A stretch of DNA of 64,000 bases from an uncultured Muribaculaceae bacterium (GCA_910587925.1 CAJUOC010000001.1:95252-159251); one strand, 5' to 3'; counted from the stretch's first letter, positions 43,201 to 52,175 are shown. The notes: generated from the sequence alone by a model not told the origin. Numbers and translations are program-made.

Positions 43201-46200
43201 ATGCGGGCGACCCGGCCGCCCCACAGCCCGATACTGCAAATGGTGCGGCGCGGCCATGGTCGCGCCCGCGACCCCGGCACCGGCCGACGCCGGTACGGCG
43301 CTCGACCGCCTCGTCGGCAAAGACGACATCGCCGGGCGCCTGCGCGCCATCATCGCCTCGGCGCGCAATGTCGCCGCCCAGGGCCGCAAGAGCGGTCTGG
43401 AGATGCGGCTCGACCTGAGCTTTGCCATCACCGGCGTGTCGGGCTCGGGCAAGAATTACCTCGCCGACACCATCGCCGCCGCCCTCCACTCCGAGGGTAT
43501 CATCGCCTGCGCCGAGGCCCATGTGGTCAAGTCGGTCGACTATCAGGACTTCGTGAAGAAGCTCAAGGAAAACTCCGGCAAAATCGGCTCGGCCGTGCTC
43601 ATCATCGACGACGCGCAGAATCACTGCCCCGCCGAGCGCGCCGACACCATCTGCGAGCTCGACCGCATGCTGCTGAGCTGTCCCGACTGGGGGCCCGACC
43701 CCGAGTGTCCGGTGGTGATATTTCTGGGCGACGACGACCTGCTCAAGTTTTTTGAAAACAATCCGTCGGCGCGCGCCCGCGTCAAGGAGCACATCCATGT
43801 GCCGGCGCCCACCATCGACGACCTCACCGAGATATGCGTGCGCCGCCTCACCGGCGAGTACGGCCTGCGCATCTCCGGCGATACCCGCGCCAAGATAGGC
43901 CGGGTGATCACAGCCGAGAAGCGCGACAATACCGACCGCTTTACATACGGCCACTTCGCAGCCGACCTGGCATACCGCATATACCTCAACTTCTGCGCCA
44001 TGCCGGGCTCGCCCGAGGTCACGGCCGATATGGTGCCGGGCAAGGAGTACGTGCCCAAGTCGCTCGACGAGGTGATACGCGAGTTTGACCGCTATGTGGG
44101 CGTCGACGACATCAAGGCCGCTATACGCAAGATAGCCCTCGGCGTCGAGGAGGCCCGCGCCCGCGGAGGCGAGGCGGCCGCGGCAGGGTCGGTGCGCTCC
44201 CACTTTGTGTTTGTGGGCAACCCCGGCACCGGCAAGACCACCATGGCCCGCCTCTTTGCCGAGGCGCTCAGCGCCATGGGCGCGCTGCCCTCGGGACACC
44301 TGGTCGAGGTCGACCGCGGCAAGCTGGTGTCGCAGTATGTGGGCGAGACCCCAAAGATAATGCGCAAGGCCGTGAGCGACGCCATGGGCGGTGTGCTATT
44401 TATCGACGAGGCATACTCGCTGTGGAGCGGCGAGGGCGACTCGGCCGGCCAGCAGGCGGTCGACACACTGCTCAAAGACTGCGAGGACCTGCGGGGAAAG
44501 TTTGTGTGCCTGCTCGCGGGCTACCCGGTGGAGATGCAGCGCTTCATGGGCGCCAACCCCGGCATGGCGCGCCGCTTTGACCGCACCATCGAGTTTCGCG
44601 ACTACACCGGCCCCGAGCTTACACGCATATTCCGCAACATGGCCGCCGCGGTGCCGGTGGCGCTCGACGCCGATGCCGACAGTCAGATAGGGCCTTTCTT
44701 CGACAAGATGTATGCCACGCGCGGAGCGCGCTTTGGCAACGCCGGCACCGTGCGCAATACCCTCGACACGGCCCTGGGCCGTATGCGCGACCGCCTCGAG
44801 GCATCGCGCGCCGCGGGCGCGGCGCCCTCCGAGGCCGTCCTCACCATGGCCGACATCGACGGAGCCGCATCGCGCCGCTCGGTCGACGACATACTGGCGT
44901 CGTTTGACGACCTCATAGGCATGTCCGACGTAAAGCGCCAGATCGAAGGCATCGCCAAGCGGGTGCGGCTCAACCGCCGCCGTATCGAGAGCGGCCGCGG
45001 CCGGGCCACGGTCGACAATATCCACATCGTCATCACCGGCAACCCCGGCACGGGCAAGACCACCGTGGCCACCCGTCTGGGCCAGGTGTTCAAGTCTATC
45101 GGAGTGCTGCCCACCGACCGCGTGATTGTCAAGAAAAAGGAAGACATACTCGACTCCTACTCCAACTCGGCCGGCAAAAACATGCGCAAGGCCGTCGACG
45201 ACGCCATGGGCGGCATACTCTTTATCGACGAGGCATACACGCTGCTGCCCGTCGGCACGCCCGGCACCGTGCATGCCGACGGCGCCGAGGCCGTCAACGC
45301 CCTGATGACCTGCATGAGCGAGCGCGCCGGGCAGTTTATCACCGTCATCGCCGGCTACAAGACCGAGATCGACGAGTTTATACGCAATGCCAATCCCGGA
45401 CTGGAGCGGCGCTTCACCCACCGCATACACATCCCCGACTACTCCGCCGACGAGCTGTGCGCCATATACATGCAGCAGGCCGATAAAAACGGCTTTACCC
45501 TCACCGACGAGGCCGCCCGGAGGCTGCGGCTGCGCATCGAGGAAATGGTGACAGCCAAGGACGAGAAGTTTGGCAACGCGGGCACGATGATAAAGCTGTT
45601 TGAGCAGACCGTCGAGCGGCAGGCCGACCGCGTCGACCCCGATGCCGACGACGAGGCACTCTTCACCATCGAGGCCGCCGACATCCCTTACGACGCCCCG
45701 CGCAAGCTCGACATCGACGAAATCATGTCGCAGCTCGACCATCTCACGGGCCTCGACGGCGTGAAGCAGACCGTGCGCGACCTGGCCGACACACTGACAG
45801 CGCTGCGCGAGCGCGACGCCGACTCGGGCGACCGCAGCCGCCTCAATCTCGACCACTATCTCTTCCTGGGCAATCCCGGCACGGGCAAGACCACCGTGGC
45901 CCGCATCATGGGCAATATATTCTACTCGCTGGGGCTGCTGCCGTCCAACAAGGTGATCGAGCTCTCGGCCAAAGACCTCGTGGCGCCTTACGTCGGGCAG
46001 ACCGCACCCAAGACCCGCGCCGCCATGATGCGCGGCATGGGAGGAGTGGTATTTGTCGACGAGGCATACTCCATCACGGGCGGCGGCGCCGACACGGGTA
46101 CGTCGTCGTTTGGCGCCGAGGCAGTGGCCGAGATGCTGCAGGTGATGGAAAATTACAAGAATAAGTTTATCTGCATCGCCGCCGGATATCCCCGCGAGAT

Positions 46201-46546
46201 GCGCCGGTGGCTCGACACCAACTCTGGTCTGGCATCGCGATTTGCCACATCGATACACTTCGACGACTACTCCGCCGCCGAGCTGGCGACCATCGCCCGC
46301 GGGATGCTCGACAAGCGCAATCTCAGCCTCACTCCCGACGCCGAGACCGAGATGCTCAGGCATTTCACCCGCCTCACCGCCGCCAAGGGCCCCGACTTTG
46401 CCAATGCCCGCGAGGCGCGCAACTATGTCGACAAAGTGATACTCAATCAAGGACGGCGGCTGCGCTCGGAGATGCGCCTGCCCGACTTCACCCGCGAGCG
46501 CCTGTACATACTGGAGGCGCCCGACATGAAAATCGACCGTATATGA
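43187..46546 (+). CDS. Four-ATPase-domain protein with three CbxX/CfqX-type AAA+ modules (cassette gene 3)
   Basis: 1119 residues. An N-terminal zinc ribbon (CNKCGRPGRPTARYCKWCG). ATPase 1 has an atypical P-loop GVSGSGKN (83-90) and LIIDDAQ (about 138-144). ATPases 2-4 have P-loops GNPGTGKTT at about 344, 618 and 895 with Walker B/sensor segments LFIDEAYSL, LFIDEAYTL and VFVDEAYSI, typical of the CbxX/CfqX (SpoVK, EccA, rubisco activase) clade. Such AAA+ proteins remodel partner proteins. The open frame begins earlier (43079), but ATG 43187 starts the zinc ribbon and overlaps the kinase by only 14 bp. The FHA gene overlaps its stop by 4 bp. Confidence 0.85.
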   Translation: MECNKCGRPGRPTARYCKWCGAAMVAPATPAPADAGTALDRLVGKDDIAGRLRAIIASARNVAAQGRKSGLEMRLDLSFAITGVSGSGKNYLADTIAAALHSEGIIACAEAHVVKSVDYQDFVKKLKENSGKIGSAVLIIDDAQNHCPAERADTICELDRMLLSCPDWGPDPECPVVIFLGDDDLLKFFENNPSARARVKEHIHVPAPTIDDLTEICVRRLTGEYGLRISGDTRAKIGRVITAEKRDNTDRFTYGHFAADLAYRIYLNFCAMPGSPEVTADMVPGKEYVPKSLDEVIREFDRYVGVDDIKAAIRKIALGVEEARARGGEAAAAGSVRSHFVFVGNPGTGKTTMARLFAEALSAMGALPSGHLVEVDRGKLVSQYVGETPKIMRKAVSDAMGGVLFIDEAYSLWSGEGDSAGQQAVDTLLKDCEDLRGKFVCLLAGYPVEMQRFMGANPGMARRFDRTIEFRDYTGPELTRIFRNMAAAVPVALDADADSQIGPFFDKMYATRGARFGNAGTVRNTLDTALGRMRDRLEASRAAGAAPSEAVLTMADIDGAASRRSVDDILASFDDLIGMSDVKRQIEGIAKRVRLNRRRIESGRGRATVDNIHIVITGNPGTGKTTVATRLGQVFKSIGVLPTDRVIVKKKEDILDSYSNSAGKNMRKAVDDAMGGILFIDEAYTLLPVGTPGTVHADGAEAVNALMTCMSERAGQFITVIAGYKTEIDEFIRNANPGLERRFTHRIHIPDYSADELCAIYMQQADKNGFTLTDEAARRLRLRIEEMVTAKDEKFGNAGTMIKLFEQTVERQADRVDPDADDEALFTIEAADIPYDAPRKLDIDEIMSQLDHLTGLDGVKQTVRDLADTLTALRERDADSGDRSRLNLDHYLFLGNPGTGKTTVARIMGNIFYSLGLLPSNKVIELSAKDLVAPYVGQTAPKTRAAMMRGMGGVVFVDEAYSITGGGADTGTSSFGAEAVAEMLQVMENYKNKFICIAAGYPREMRRWLDTNSGLASRFATSIHFDDYSAAELATIARGMLDKRNLSLTPDAETEMLRHFTRLTAAKGPDFANAREARNYVDKVILNQGRRLRSEMRLPDFTRERLYILEAPDMKIDRI

Positions 46547-47052
46547 GCACCCTACAGCCTTGCCCCGCCTGCGGGGCCGATATCGAAAGCGACAGCCACT
46601 ACTGCGACCAGTGTGGCGCGGCTCTGATGAAGTGTCCGCAGTGTGGCCGCTTCTGCAAAGGTAAATTCTGCGCGCGCTGCGGCGTGCCGACTGTCGCCGC
46701 CTCCGAGGCTGCGGCCCCCGCCGCCGCGCAGCCCGCCGCGCCGGTGCAAGCGCCGCCGGCAGTGGCCGAGGCGCGCTCGCTGGTATGCGGCGCCATGGGC
46801 GTGACGCTCCCGCTGGAGGCCGGCGCGGTCATCGGCCGTATCACGGGGCGCTATGCCGCACAGCTGGGCACATTCAAGTATGTGAGCGGCACCCACGCCC
46901 GCCTCGACCGCGACTCCTCGGGCTGGAGCATCACCGACCTGGGCTCGCGCAACGGCACGGCCGTCAACGGCGTGCGCTGCTCCCCCACCCTGCCTTTCCG
47001 CAAAGGCGACACCATACGCCTCTCCAACTTTTACGACTTCACAGTACAATGA
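46543..47052 (+). CDS. Zinc-ribbon FHA-domain protein (cassette gene 4)
   Basis: 169 residues. Two N-terminal zinc ribbons (CPACG...CDQCG and CPQCG...CARCG, residues about 7-49), an Ala/Pro linker (about 52-78), then a forkhead-associated domain (about 82-168). Phosphothreonine-binding residues are present: GRITGR, VSGTHARL and DLGSRNGTAVNG. It should bind phosphothreonine made by the neighbouring kinase and so act as the reader of the system. Coupled by ATGA overlaps to both neighbours. Confidence 0.9.
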   Translation: MSTLQPCPACGADIESDSHYCDQCGAALMKCPQCGRFCKGKFCARCGVPTVAASEAAAPAAAQPAAPVQAPPAVAEARSLVCGAMGVTLPLEAGAVIGRITGRYAAQLGTFKYVSGTHARLDRDSSGWSITDLGSRNGTAVNGVRCSPTLPFRKGDTIRLSNFYDFTVQ

Positions 47053-47939
47053 AAATACGATACGATGCGGTGAGCGTGACCGGCCGCGTGCGCGACGGCA
47101 ACGAAGACATGGCCCTGGTGCTCGGCTCGTTTATACGCGACGACGCGCAAAGCTCGATGGTGCCGATGCGCAGCCGCCCGCGCTTCACGGCTCTGGTGGC
47201 CGACGGCATGGGCGGATACGGCGGCGGCGAGATAGCCTCGGAGATGACGCTGCGCTCTTTTGACACTTTTCTGCGCGGGCTGCCGGCCGGTATGTCGCCG
47301 CGGGAGCTGACGGGGGCGGTCAAGGACTGGTTTGCCGCCTGCCACCGCGCCGTGACGGAGCGCGCCGCCTCCGACCCCGCGCTCGACCGCATGGGCACCA
47401 CTCTCACCGGCATATTTACATACGGCGACGGCGAGTATATGCTCAACTCGGGCGACAGCCGCGTGTACCGCTGGCGCTACGAGAGCCTGCGCCGGCTCAC
47501 CACCGACCACTCCGAGCGCGAGCGCACCGGCGACAGCTCCGTGCCGGCCAATCTGATATACAATGCCGTGGGTGTGCCCGGCGCATTTGTCGAGGTAACC
47601 GATCTCACGGCCGACATGCCTGTCATCGACGGCGACGTGTATGTGATATGCTCCGACGGCCTCAGCGATATGATCGACGACGACGCCATCGCCGCCATCC
47701 TTGACTCCGGGGGCGGCGCGGGCCGGCTGGTCGACGCGGCCATGGAGGCGGGCGGGCGCGACAATTGCACAGTGATAGTGCTGCGCGTGTCCATTCCCGC
47801 CGATGAGCCTCAGCCCGCGCCCGACGATACCGGCTACGCTGCCGACGGCGACCCTGAGCCGACGGGCGGATTTGTCATCGACGAGCCGGCGCCCGTATGC
47901 GACGACCCCGACCGGCAGAAGTCTACCGGCCGCATGTAG
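47049..47939 (+). CDS. PP2C-family Ser/Thr phosphatase (cassette gene 5)
   Basis: 296 residues. All PPM metal and phosphate motifs are present: RDGNEDM (about 15-21), VADGMGGYGGGEIAS (about 50-64), MGTTLTG, LNSGDSRVYRW, ICSDGLSDMIDD and GGRDNCTVIVL. It should dephosphorylate targets of the cassette kinase. No membrane segment. A Pro/Asp-rich C-terminal tail (about 255-296) is unusual. The last 17 bp overlap the 3' end of the convergent M16 gene. Confidence 0.92.
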   Translation: MKIRYDAVSVTGRVRDGNEDMALVLGSFIRDDAQSSMVPMRSRPRFTALVADGMGGYGGGEIASEMTLRSFDTFLRGLPAGMSPRELTGAVKDWFAACHRAVTERAASDPALDRMGTTLTGIFTYGDGEYMLNSGDSRVYRWRYESLRRLTTDHSERERTGDSSVPANLIYNAVGVPGAFVEVTDLTADMPVIDGDVYVICSDGLSDMIDDDAIAAILDSGGGAGRLVDAAMEAGGRDNCTVIVLRVSIPADEPQPAPDDTGYAADGDPEPTGGFVIDEPAPVCDDPDRQKSTGRM

Positions 47940-49209
47940 CCACCGCCCACTCGCCGCCGAGATACTCGCGGGCCACGCGGGCGATGTCGGCGCCGGTCAC
48001 GGCGCGGATTGCGGCGAGATGGCGCTCAAAGTAGTCGCGCGGCGTGCCCACCAGCAACTGTGTCACGTAGTAGTCGACGGTGCTGAGCGGAGTGTCGGCC
48101 TGCGCGGCCAGCGTGCTCCAGGCGCTCAGCCGTAGACGCTCGAGCTCGTCGCCCTCGGGCGGCGCGAGCCACAGGCTCTCGATCTCAGCACGCGTCTGCG
48201 CTATCACCTCCTCGACCGAGGCGGCGTCGCACTGCGCGCCTATCTGTGCATAAGCGCCCTCGAATGCGCCAAGCAGCCGGGCGCTGATACCGTATGTGAG
48301 GCCGCGCTTCTCGCGGATATTGCTCATCAGGCGGCTGCCGAAGTAGCCGCCGAGCGCCGTCACGGCCAGCCGCAGGGTGATGTAGTCGGGATGGTCGCGC
48401 CCGGGGGCGGGTATGGCCATCGATACGGCGCTCTGAAGCGCCTCGGGGTCGACCACGTCGATGCGTCGCGCAGGCTGCGGAGCAAAAGGCTTGATGCTCA
48501 CGGGTGATGCCGATGCCTCGCCCCGGGGCAAGCCGCGTAGAAAGTCACCCACGCTGTCGAGTACACCGTCGGTAAAGTTGCCGCCGATGAAGGCATGAAG
48601 CCCGCGGCGCCCGCGGCCGAGTGTGGCGCGCCAGGCGGCGGTCACATCGTCGCGCCCGACGCCCTCAAAGCCCTCGGCGGTGGAGAAGGCAGCAGCCGGA
48701 TGAGCCGCGCCGGTGATGAGCGGGCGCAGGGCGCGCTCGGCCCGCACGCTCACCTTGGCGCCCTCGACGGCGGCAGCGGTGGCGCGACGCTTGCGGGCCA
48801 CCTCCACCGCGTGGGGGTCAAATGCCGGGGCGGTCACGATATCGGCCAGCAGCGGCAGCAGCCCGGGCAACTTGTCGGAGAGGCACAGCAGGCTCACGCC
48901 CGAGTAATGGTCGGCGGGGCGGAAGGCGATGCGCGCGCCGGCATAGTCGATGGCGTCGGCCACCGCGTCGGCGTCGAGGCTCGCCGTGCCCTCGGTAAGA
49001 CACTCGCCCATCACGGCCAGCGCCTCGCGCGAGACGGCGTCGTAGCTGCCACCCTCCCACATCAGCACCAGCCGCGTCACGGGTTGGTCGCCCGAGCGTA
49101 CCACGGTGAGGGGCGATGCGGCTCCCACCTCGACATACGAGGCCGGAGTCACCGAGATATCGGCCGGCGGATTGAGCGCCGGGGCATGGGTGCGGTCGGG
49201 CGCGCTCAT
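47923..49209 (-). CDS. M16 peptidase homologue, probably non-catalytic
   Basis: 428 residues, insulinase/processing-peptidase fold (two M16 domains). The C-terminal signature REKRGLTYGISARLLG is present, but the zinc motif HxxEH expected near residue 65 is replaced by ALAVMGECLTEGT, so this is likely the inactive partner type. No catalytic M16 gene is seen nearby. Last gene of the long envelope operon; its start overlaps the kdsB stop by 4 bp. Confidence 0.8.
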   Translation of the reverse strand: MSAPDRTHAPALNPPADISVTPASYVEVGAASPLTVVRSGDQPVTRLVLMWEGGSYDAVSREALAVMGECLTEGTASLDADAVADAIDYAGARIAFRPADHYSGVSLLCLSDKLPGLLPLLADIVTAPAFDPHAVEVARKRRATAAAVEGAKVSVRAERALRPLITGAAHPAAAFSTAEGFEGVGRDDVTAAWRATLGRGRRGLHAFIGGNFTDGVLDSVGDFLRGLPRGEASASPVSIKPFAPQPARRIDVVDPEALQSAVSMAIPAPGRDHPDYITLRLAVTALGGYFGSRLMSNIREKRGLTYGISARLLGAFEGAYAQIGAQCDAASVEEVIAQTRAEIESLWLAPPEGDELERLRLSAWSTLAAQADTPLSTVDYYVTQLLVGTPRDYFERHLAAIRAVTGADIARVAREYLGGEWAVATCGR

Positions 49210-49961
49210 GCCTCTATGGTTTTGAGATACTCTACTGCGGCGGCGAGGTCGGCCGGGGTATCGATACCGATGGTGGGCTCGTCGGTGAGGGCGGCCTGTA
49301 TGCTGTATCCGGCCTGGAGCCAGCGCAGCTGCTCGAGCGACTCGGCCAGCTCAAGCGGCGACTGGGGCAGCTCGACCAGGCGGGCAAGTGTGTCGGCGCG
49401 GTAGCCGTACAGACCCACATGGGTGTGGAATGTGGCCGACTCTATCCACTCCTGCCAGGGATGATTGCGCACATAGGGGATGATGCTGCGCGAGAAGTAC
49501 AGGGCGTGCATGTCGGAGTCGAGCACCACCTTGGGGGTATTGGGGTCGAAGAGGGCGTCCCAGCCGCGTGCGGGGTCAAATCGGCGCACCAGCGTGGCTA
49601 TCTGTGTGCCGGGCCGCTCAAAGCAGCCCTTGAGCGCCTCTATCTGCGAGGGGGCGATGAAGGGCTCGTCGCCCTGGATATTGATGACGGTATCGGCATC
49701 GCTGCCGCTCAGGCGGTATGCCTCGTAGCAGCGGTCGGTGCCGCTGCGGTGGTCGGGCGAGGTCATGATGGCCCGGCCGCCGAATGCCTCGACCGTATCG
49801 GCGATGCGACGGTCGTCGGTGGCGACGGCCACCTCGTCGAGGGCCAGCGAGGCGCGGCGGTACACGCGCTCTATCATGGTCATGCCGCCGATATCGGCCA
49901 GCGGCTTGCCTGGAAACCGGCTCGACGCATACCGGGCCGGGATGATGCCTATGAATTTCAT
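49206..49961 (-). CDS. kdsB: 3-deoxy-manno-octulosonate cytidylyltransferase
   Basis: 251 residues. Activates Kdo to CMP-Kdo for the lipopolysaccharide inner core. Motifs: IIPARYASSRFPGKPLADIGG at the N-terminus (CTP site), VAVATDDRRI, TSPDHRSGTDRCYEA and VINIQGDEPFI. ATG 49961 is chosen; a much longer open frame upstream is discarded because homology begins here. It overlaps the UPF0104 gene by 4 bp. Confidence 0.95.
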   Translation of the reverse strand: MKFIGIIPARYASSRFPGKPLADIGGMTMIERVYRRASLALDEVAVATDDRRIADTVEAFGGRAIMTSPDHRSGTDRCYEAYRLSGSDADTVINIQGDEPFIAPSQIEALKGCFERPGTQIATLVRRFDPARGWDALFDPNTPKVVLDSDMHALYFSRSIIPYVRNHPWQEWIESATFHTHVGLYGYRADTLARLVELPQSPLELAESLEQLRWLQAGYSIQAALTDEPTIGIDTPADLAAAVEYLKTIEA

Positions 49962-50986
49962 TGCTTGGATGTTTTCTTTTGGAAATAAGAGGGGGCCAGG
50001 CACACGCCGGCCAGCAGATAGATATAGTAGCTGAGCACGCGCCATACGGTGGCTATCACAAGCGCCACCGACAGGCTGCCCACCAGGTCGCCGTAGTAGT
50101 TGGTAAAGAGCCACTCGCTCACGCCGCTCCCGCCGGGGGTCGGACTTATCATCAGCACAACCCATACCACAAACTGGCGGCCGAACACTACCAGCCCCGA
50201 TGCCGCGGGGATAAAGCCCCAGAAGAGGGCGTTGACCACAAAATAGCGGCTGAACCACGACACCGTCGTGGCGCCGAATACCTGCATCCACCATCGGGGC
50301 CCGCGAGTGCGCACCCAGGCGGCGGTCTGACGCATGTTGGCGGTCATGCGCTGCGCGCCGGGGCGCCAGCGCAGCAGCCAGCGCAGCGCAAAGAGTCTGT
50401 CGACGGCGCGCTCGACCCACTCGGGGCGGGCGATGATGCCGGTAAAGAGTATGGCAGAGTACACCACGATGCCGGCATACACTGTCCAGAAGACCCACTG
50501 CACGCCTTGCAGCAGGGTATTGCCGCCGCTGCCAAAGAGGGCGTCGGTGGGAAGCACTGCCACCAGCAGGGGGCAGAATACCACAAAAAACATCTCGTCG
50601 AGCAGCAGGGTGGTGAGCGTCAGGGTCGTGGCGCGCCCCACGTCGACGCCCTCGCGGTTGAGGTAAAACACGGCCAGGGCGCTGCCGCCCACGGCCGAGG
50701 GGGTCACGGCCGAGGTGAAGGCACACATCAGGTCGACCCGCAGGGCGCGCCGCCAGCTCAGGGAGCCGTCGGTGATGGTGCGGAAACGCCAGGTGAGACC
50801 GAAGTCGCGCCCGGCCACAAATATCATGGCCAGCACCAGGCCGGTGACGGTGCGCGGCGTGAGCCGCAGCTGCTGCCAGGCGTCGGGATTGAAGTCGCCG
50901 GCAAACAGCCACACCACCACGGCGATGCCGATGGCCGCGGGCAAGACAGCCCGCAGCAGAGTGCTCTTGAGCGAGATGGATGCCAC
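49958..50986 (-). CDS. UPF0104/lysylphosphatidylglycerol synthase-like membrane protein
   Basis: 342 residues with about eight membrane helices. Motifs FTSAVTPSAVGGSALAVFYL and LMISPTPGGSGVSEWLF are the paired glycine/proline signatures of the UPF0104 (LPG synthase transmembrane, flippase-like) family. Members are thought to move lipids or lipid-linked sugars across the membrane; the substrate here is unknown. It sits with kdsB and glycan genes, consistent with an envelope role. Confidence 0.82.
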   Translation of the reverse strand: MASISLKSTLLRAVLPAAIGIAVVVWLFAGDFNPDAWQQLRLTPRTVTGLVLAMIFVAGRDFGLTWRFRTITDGSLSWRRALRVDLMCAFTSAVTPSAVGGSALAVFYLNREGVDVGRATTLTLTTLLLDEMFFVVFCPLLVAVLPTDALFGSGGNTLLQGVQWVFWTVYAGIVVYSAILFTGIIARPEWVERAVDRLFALRWLLRWRPGAQRMTANMRQTAAWVRTRGPRWWMQVFGATTVSWFSRYFVVNALFWGFIPAASGLVVFGRQFVVWVVLMISPTPGGSGVSEWLFTNYYGDLVGSLSVALVIATVWRVLSYYIYLLAGVCLAPSYFQKKTSKQ

Positions 50987-50993
50987 GCGCGGG

Positions 50994-51605
50994 TCAGTCG
51001 TCGGGTGATAGCAAGGTGAGTATCGAGGCGGTGGCGGCGACGGGGTCGGCCGCGGCGGTGATGCGGGCGCCGGTGGCGATGCCGCTCACGCCGGTAGCCA
51101 TCACGGCGGCGATGTCTTCGGTATCGAAGTCGCCCTCGGCCACCACGGGTGTGGCGCAGCCGGCGGCGCGCACTGCCTCGACAAAGGCGCGGCGGCGGTC
51201 ATTGTCGGCCGAGGCGGGTATGGTCACGAAGTCTATGTCGGCGGGCGCCATCGGGGCCACGGCTGAGGCATCGGCACACTCGATACCTATCACGGCCTCG
51301 GGGCCGAGCTGCTCGCGCATCGACATGGGGGTGGCGCCGGGATTGGCGGCGAAGTAGCCCAGGCTGAGGCGCACGCCATGCAGGCCCAGGTCGGTGGCCA
51401 CCTCGGGGCGGTCGTCGACGGTGAGGAAGGTGCCGTACTCGCGGCACATGTCTATGACGCCGCCGTCGGTGAGCGCCGCCTTGATGTCGGCGGCATCCAT
51501 GCCGGGCAAGTGGAGGGTAATCCACGAGCAGCCGCCCTCGATGGCCATCTGGGCGAGCTCGGCGATGGAGTAAGTATCTGATTGGGTGAGTATGTACTGA
51601 AGCAT
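50994..51605 (-). CDS. Thiamine-phosphate-synthase-like (ThiE fold) protein
   Basis: 203 residues, TIM-barrel. LQYILTQSDTYSIAELAQMA and DLGLHGVRLSLGYF resemble ThiE, and VSGIATGARI matches the phosphate-binding C-terminal loop. The diphosphate-binding basic residues of true ThiE are hard to see, and no other thiamine gene is nearby, so it may be a divergent homologue with another role. Starts 9 bp after the barrel-protein gene. Confidence 0.65.
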   Translation of the reverse strand: MLQYILTQSDTYSIAELAQMAIEGGCSWITLHLPGMDAADIKAALTDGGVIDMCREYGTFLTVDDRPEVATDLGLHGVRLSLGYFAANPGATPMSMREQLGPEAVIGIECADASAVAPMAPADIDFVTIPASADNDRRRAFVEAVRAAGCATPVVAEGDFDTEDIAAVMATGVSGIATGARITAAADPVAATASILTLLSPDD

Positions 51606-51614
51606 AAGAATAGT

Positions 51615-52175
51615 TTAGAATGTGACGCCGAGGCGCACGCCGGCGTAGTGGAGGTCTTCGTAGGGCTGGGTGCCGATCTCTGTGGTGACGTCCTTGCGGC
51701 CCATAAAGATGTATCCGGCGATGATGTAGCTCTGAAATTTGCGGCTGCCGGCGAGGTTGAAGCCCACGCCGAGCGAGGCGTAGGGGCCGCTCTGCTGCAC
51801 GTCGGAGGGCAGGTAGTTGAGCGCCACGCCTCCGCGCACGTCGACAAACACTATGTGGGGACGCTCGGTAAAGCCCGTGCGCAGGCCAAGATACAGCGGA
51901 TAGGTGCGGCACGAATTGCCCACCATCACATTGGCTCCCACGCCCACACCGGCAAACGAGAGCCAGCGGTAGCGCAGACCGAATGCCGCGCCGAAGTCGA
52001 TGCTCGACATATCGTGGGCGCTCAGGTCGATGGAGCCGCCAAACTCCGCGCCCCAGGCAAACTGTACCCTGCGGGCCTCGGGGCGCAGCCCGGCCACCGT
52101 ATCGACCGGGGCGGCGGCCACGGCGGCGATGCAGGCGGCCACGGCGGCGATGAGCGTAAGCAGACAGCGCCGCAT
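51615..52175 (-). CDS. Small outer-membrane beta-barrel protein
   Basis: 186 residues. Signal peptide MRRCLLTLIAAVAACIAAVAAA, then alternating hydrophobic/polar strands with aromatic girdles (FGAAFGLRYRWLSFAGVGVG, YIIAGYIFMGRKD) and an aromatic C-terminal end, YAGVRLGVTF, the usual Bam signal. About eight strands. ATG 52175 is chosen because it shares one base with the prmA stop; an upstream in-frame extension lies in prmA. Function unknown. Confidence 0.78.
   Translation of the reverse strand: MRRCLLTLIAAVAACIAAVAAAPVDTVAGLRPEARRVQFAWGAEFGGSIDLSAHDMSSIDFGAAFGLRYRWLSFAGVGVGANVMVGNSCRTYPLYLGLRTGFTERPHIVFVDVRGGVALNYLPSDVQQSGPYASLGVGFNLAGSRKFQSYIIAGYIFMGRKDVTTEIGTQPYEDLHYAGVRLGVTF

Noticed and set aside
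44396..46450. 684-residue open frame antisense to the ATPase gene
   Set aside because: Shadow frame caused by high GC. It has no recognisable motif, while the sense frame holds four nucleotide-binding sites.
38292..47939. Type VI or type VII secretion regulatory module
   Set aside because: Kinase, FHA and PP2C fit type VI control and CbxX ATPases fit EccA, but no Tss, Ess or Esx structural genes are present in the window.
38292..47939. TerY-P (kinase, PP2C, vWA) tellurite/stress system
   Set aside because: No vWA-domain protein or TerD/TerC homologue is encoded here.
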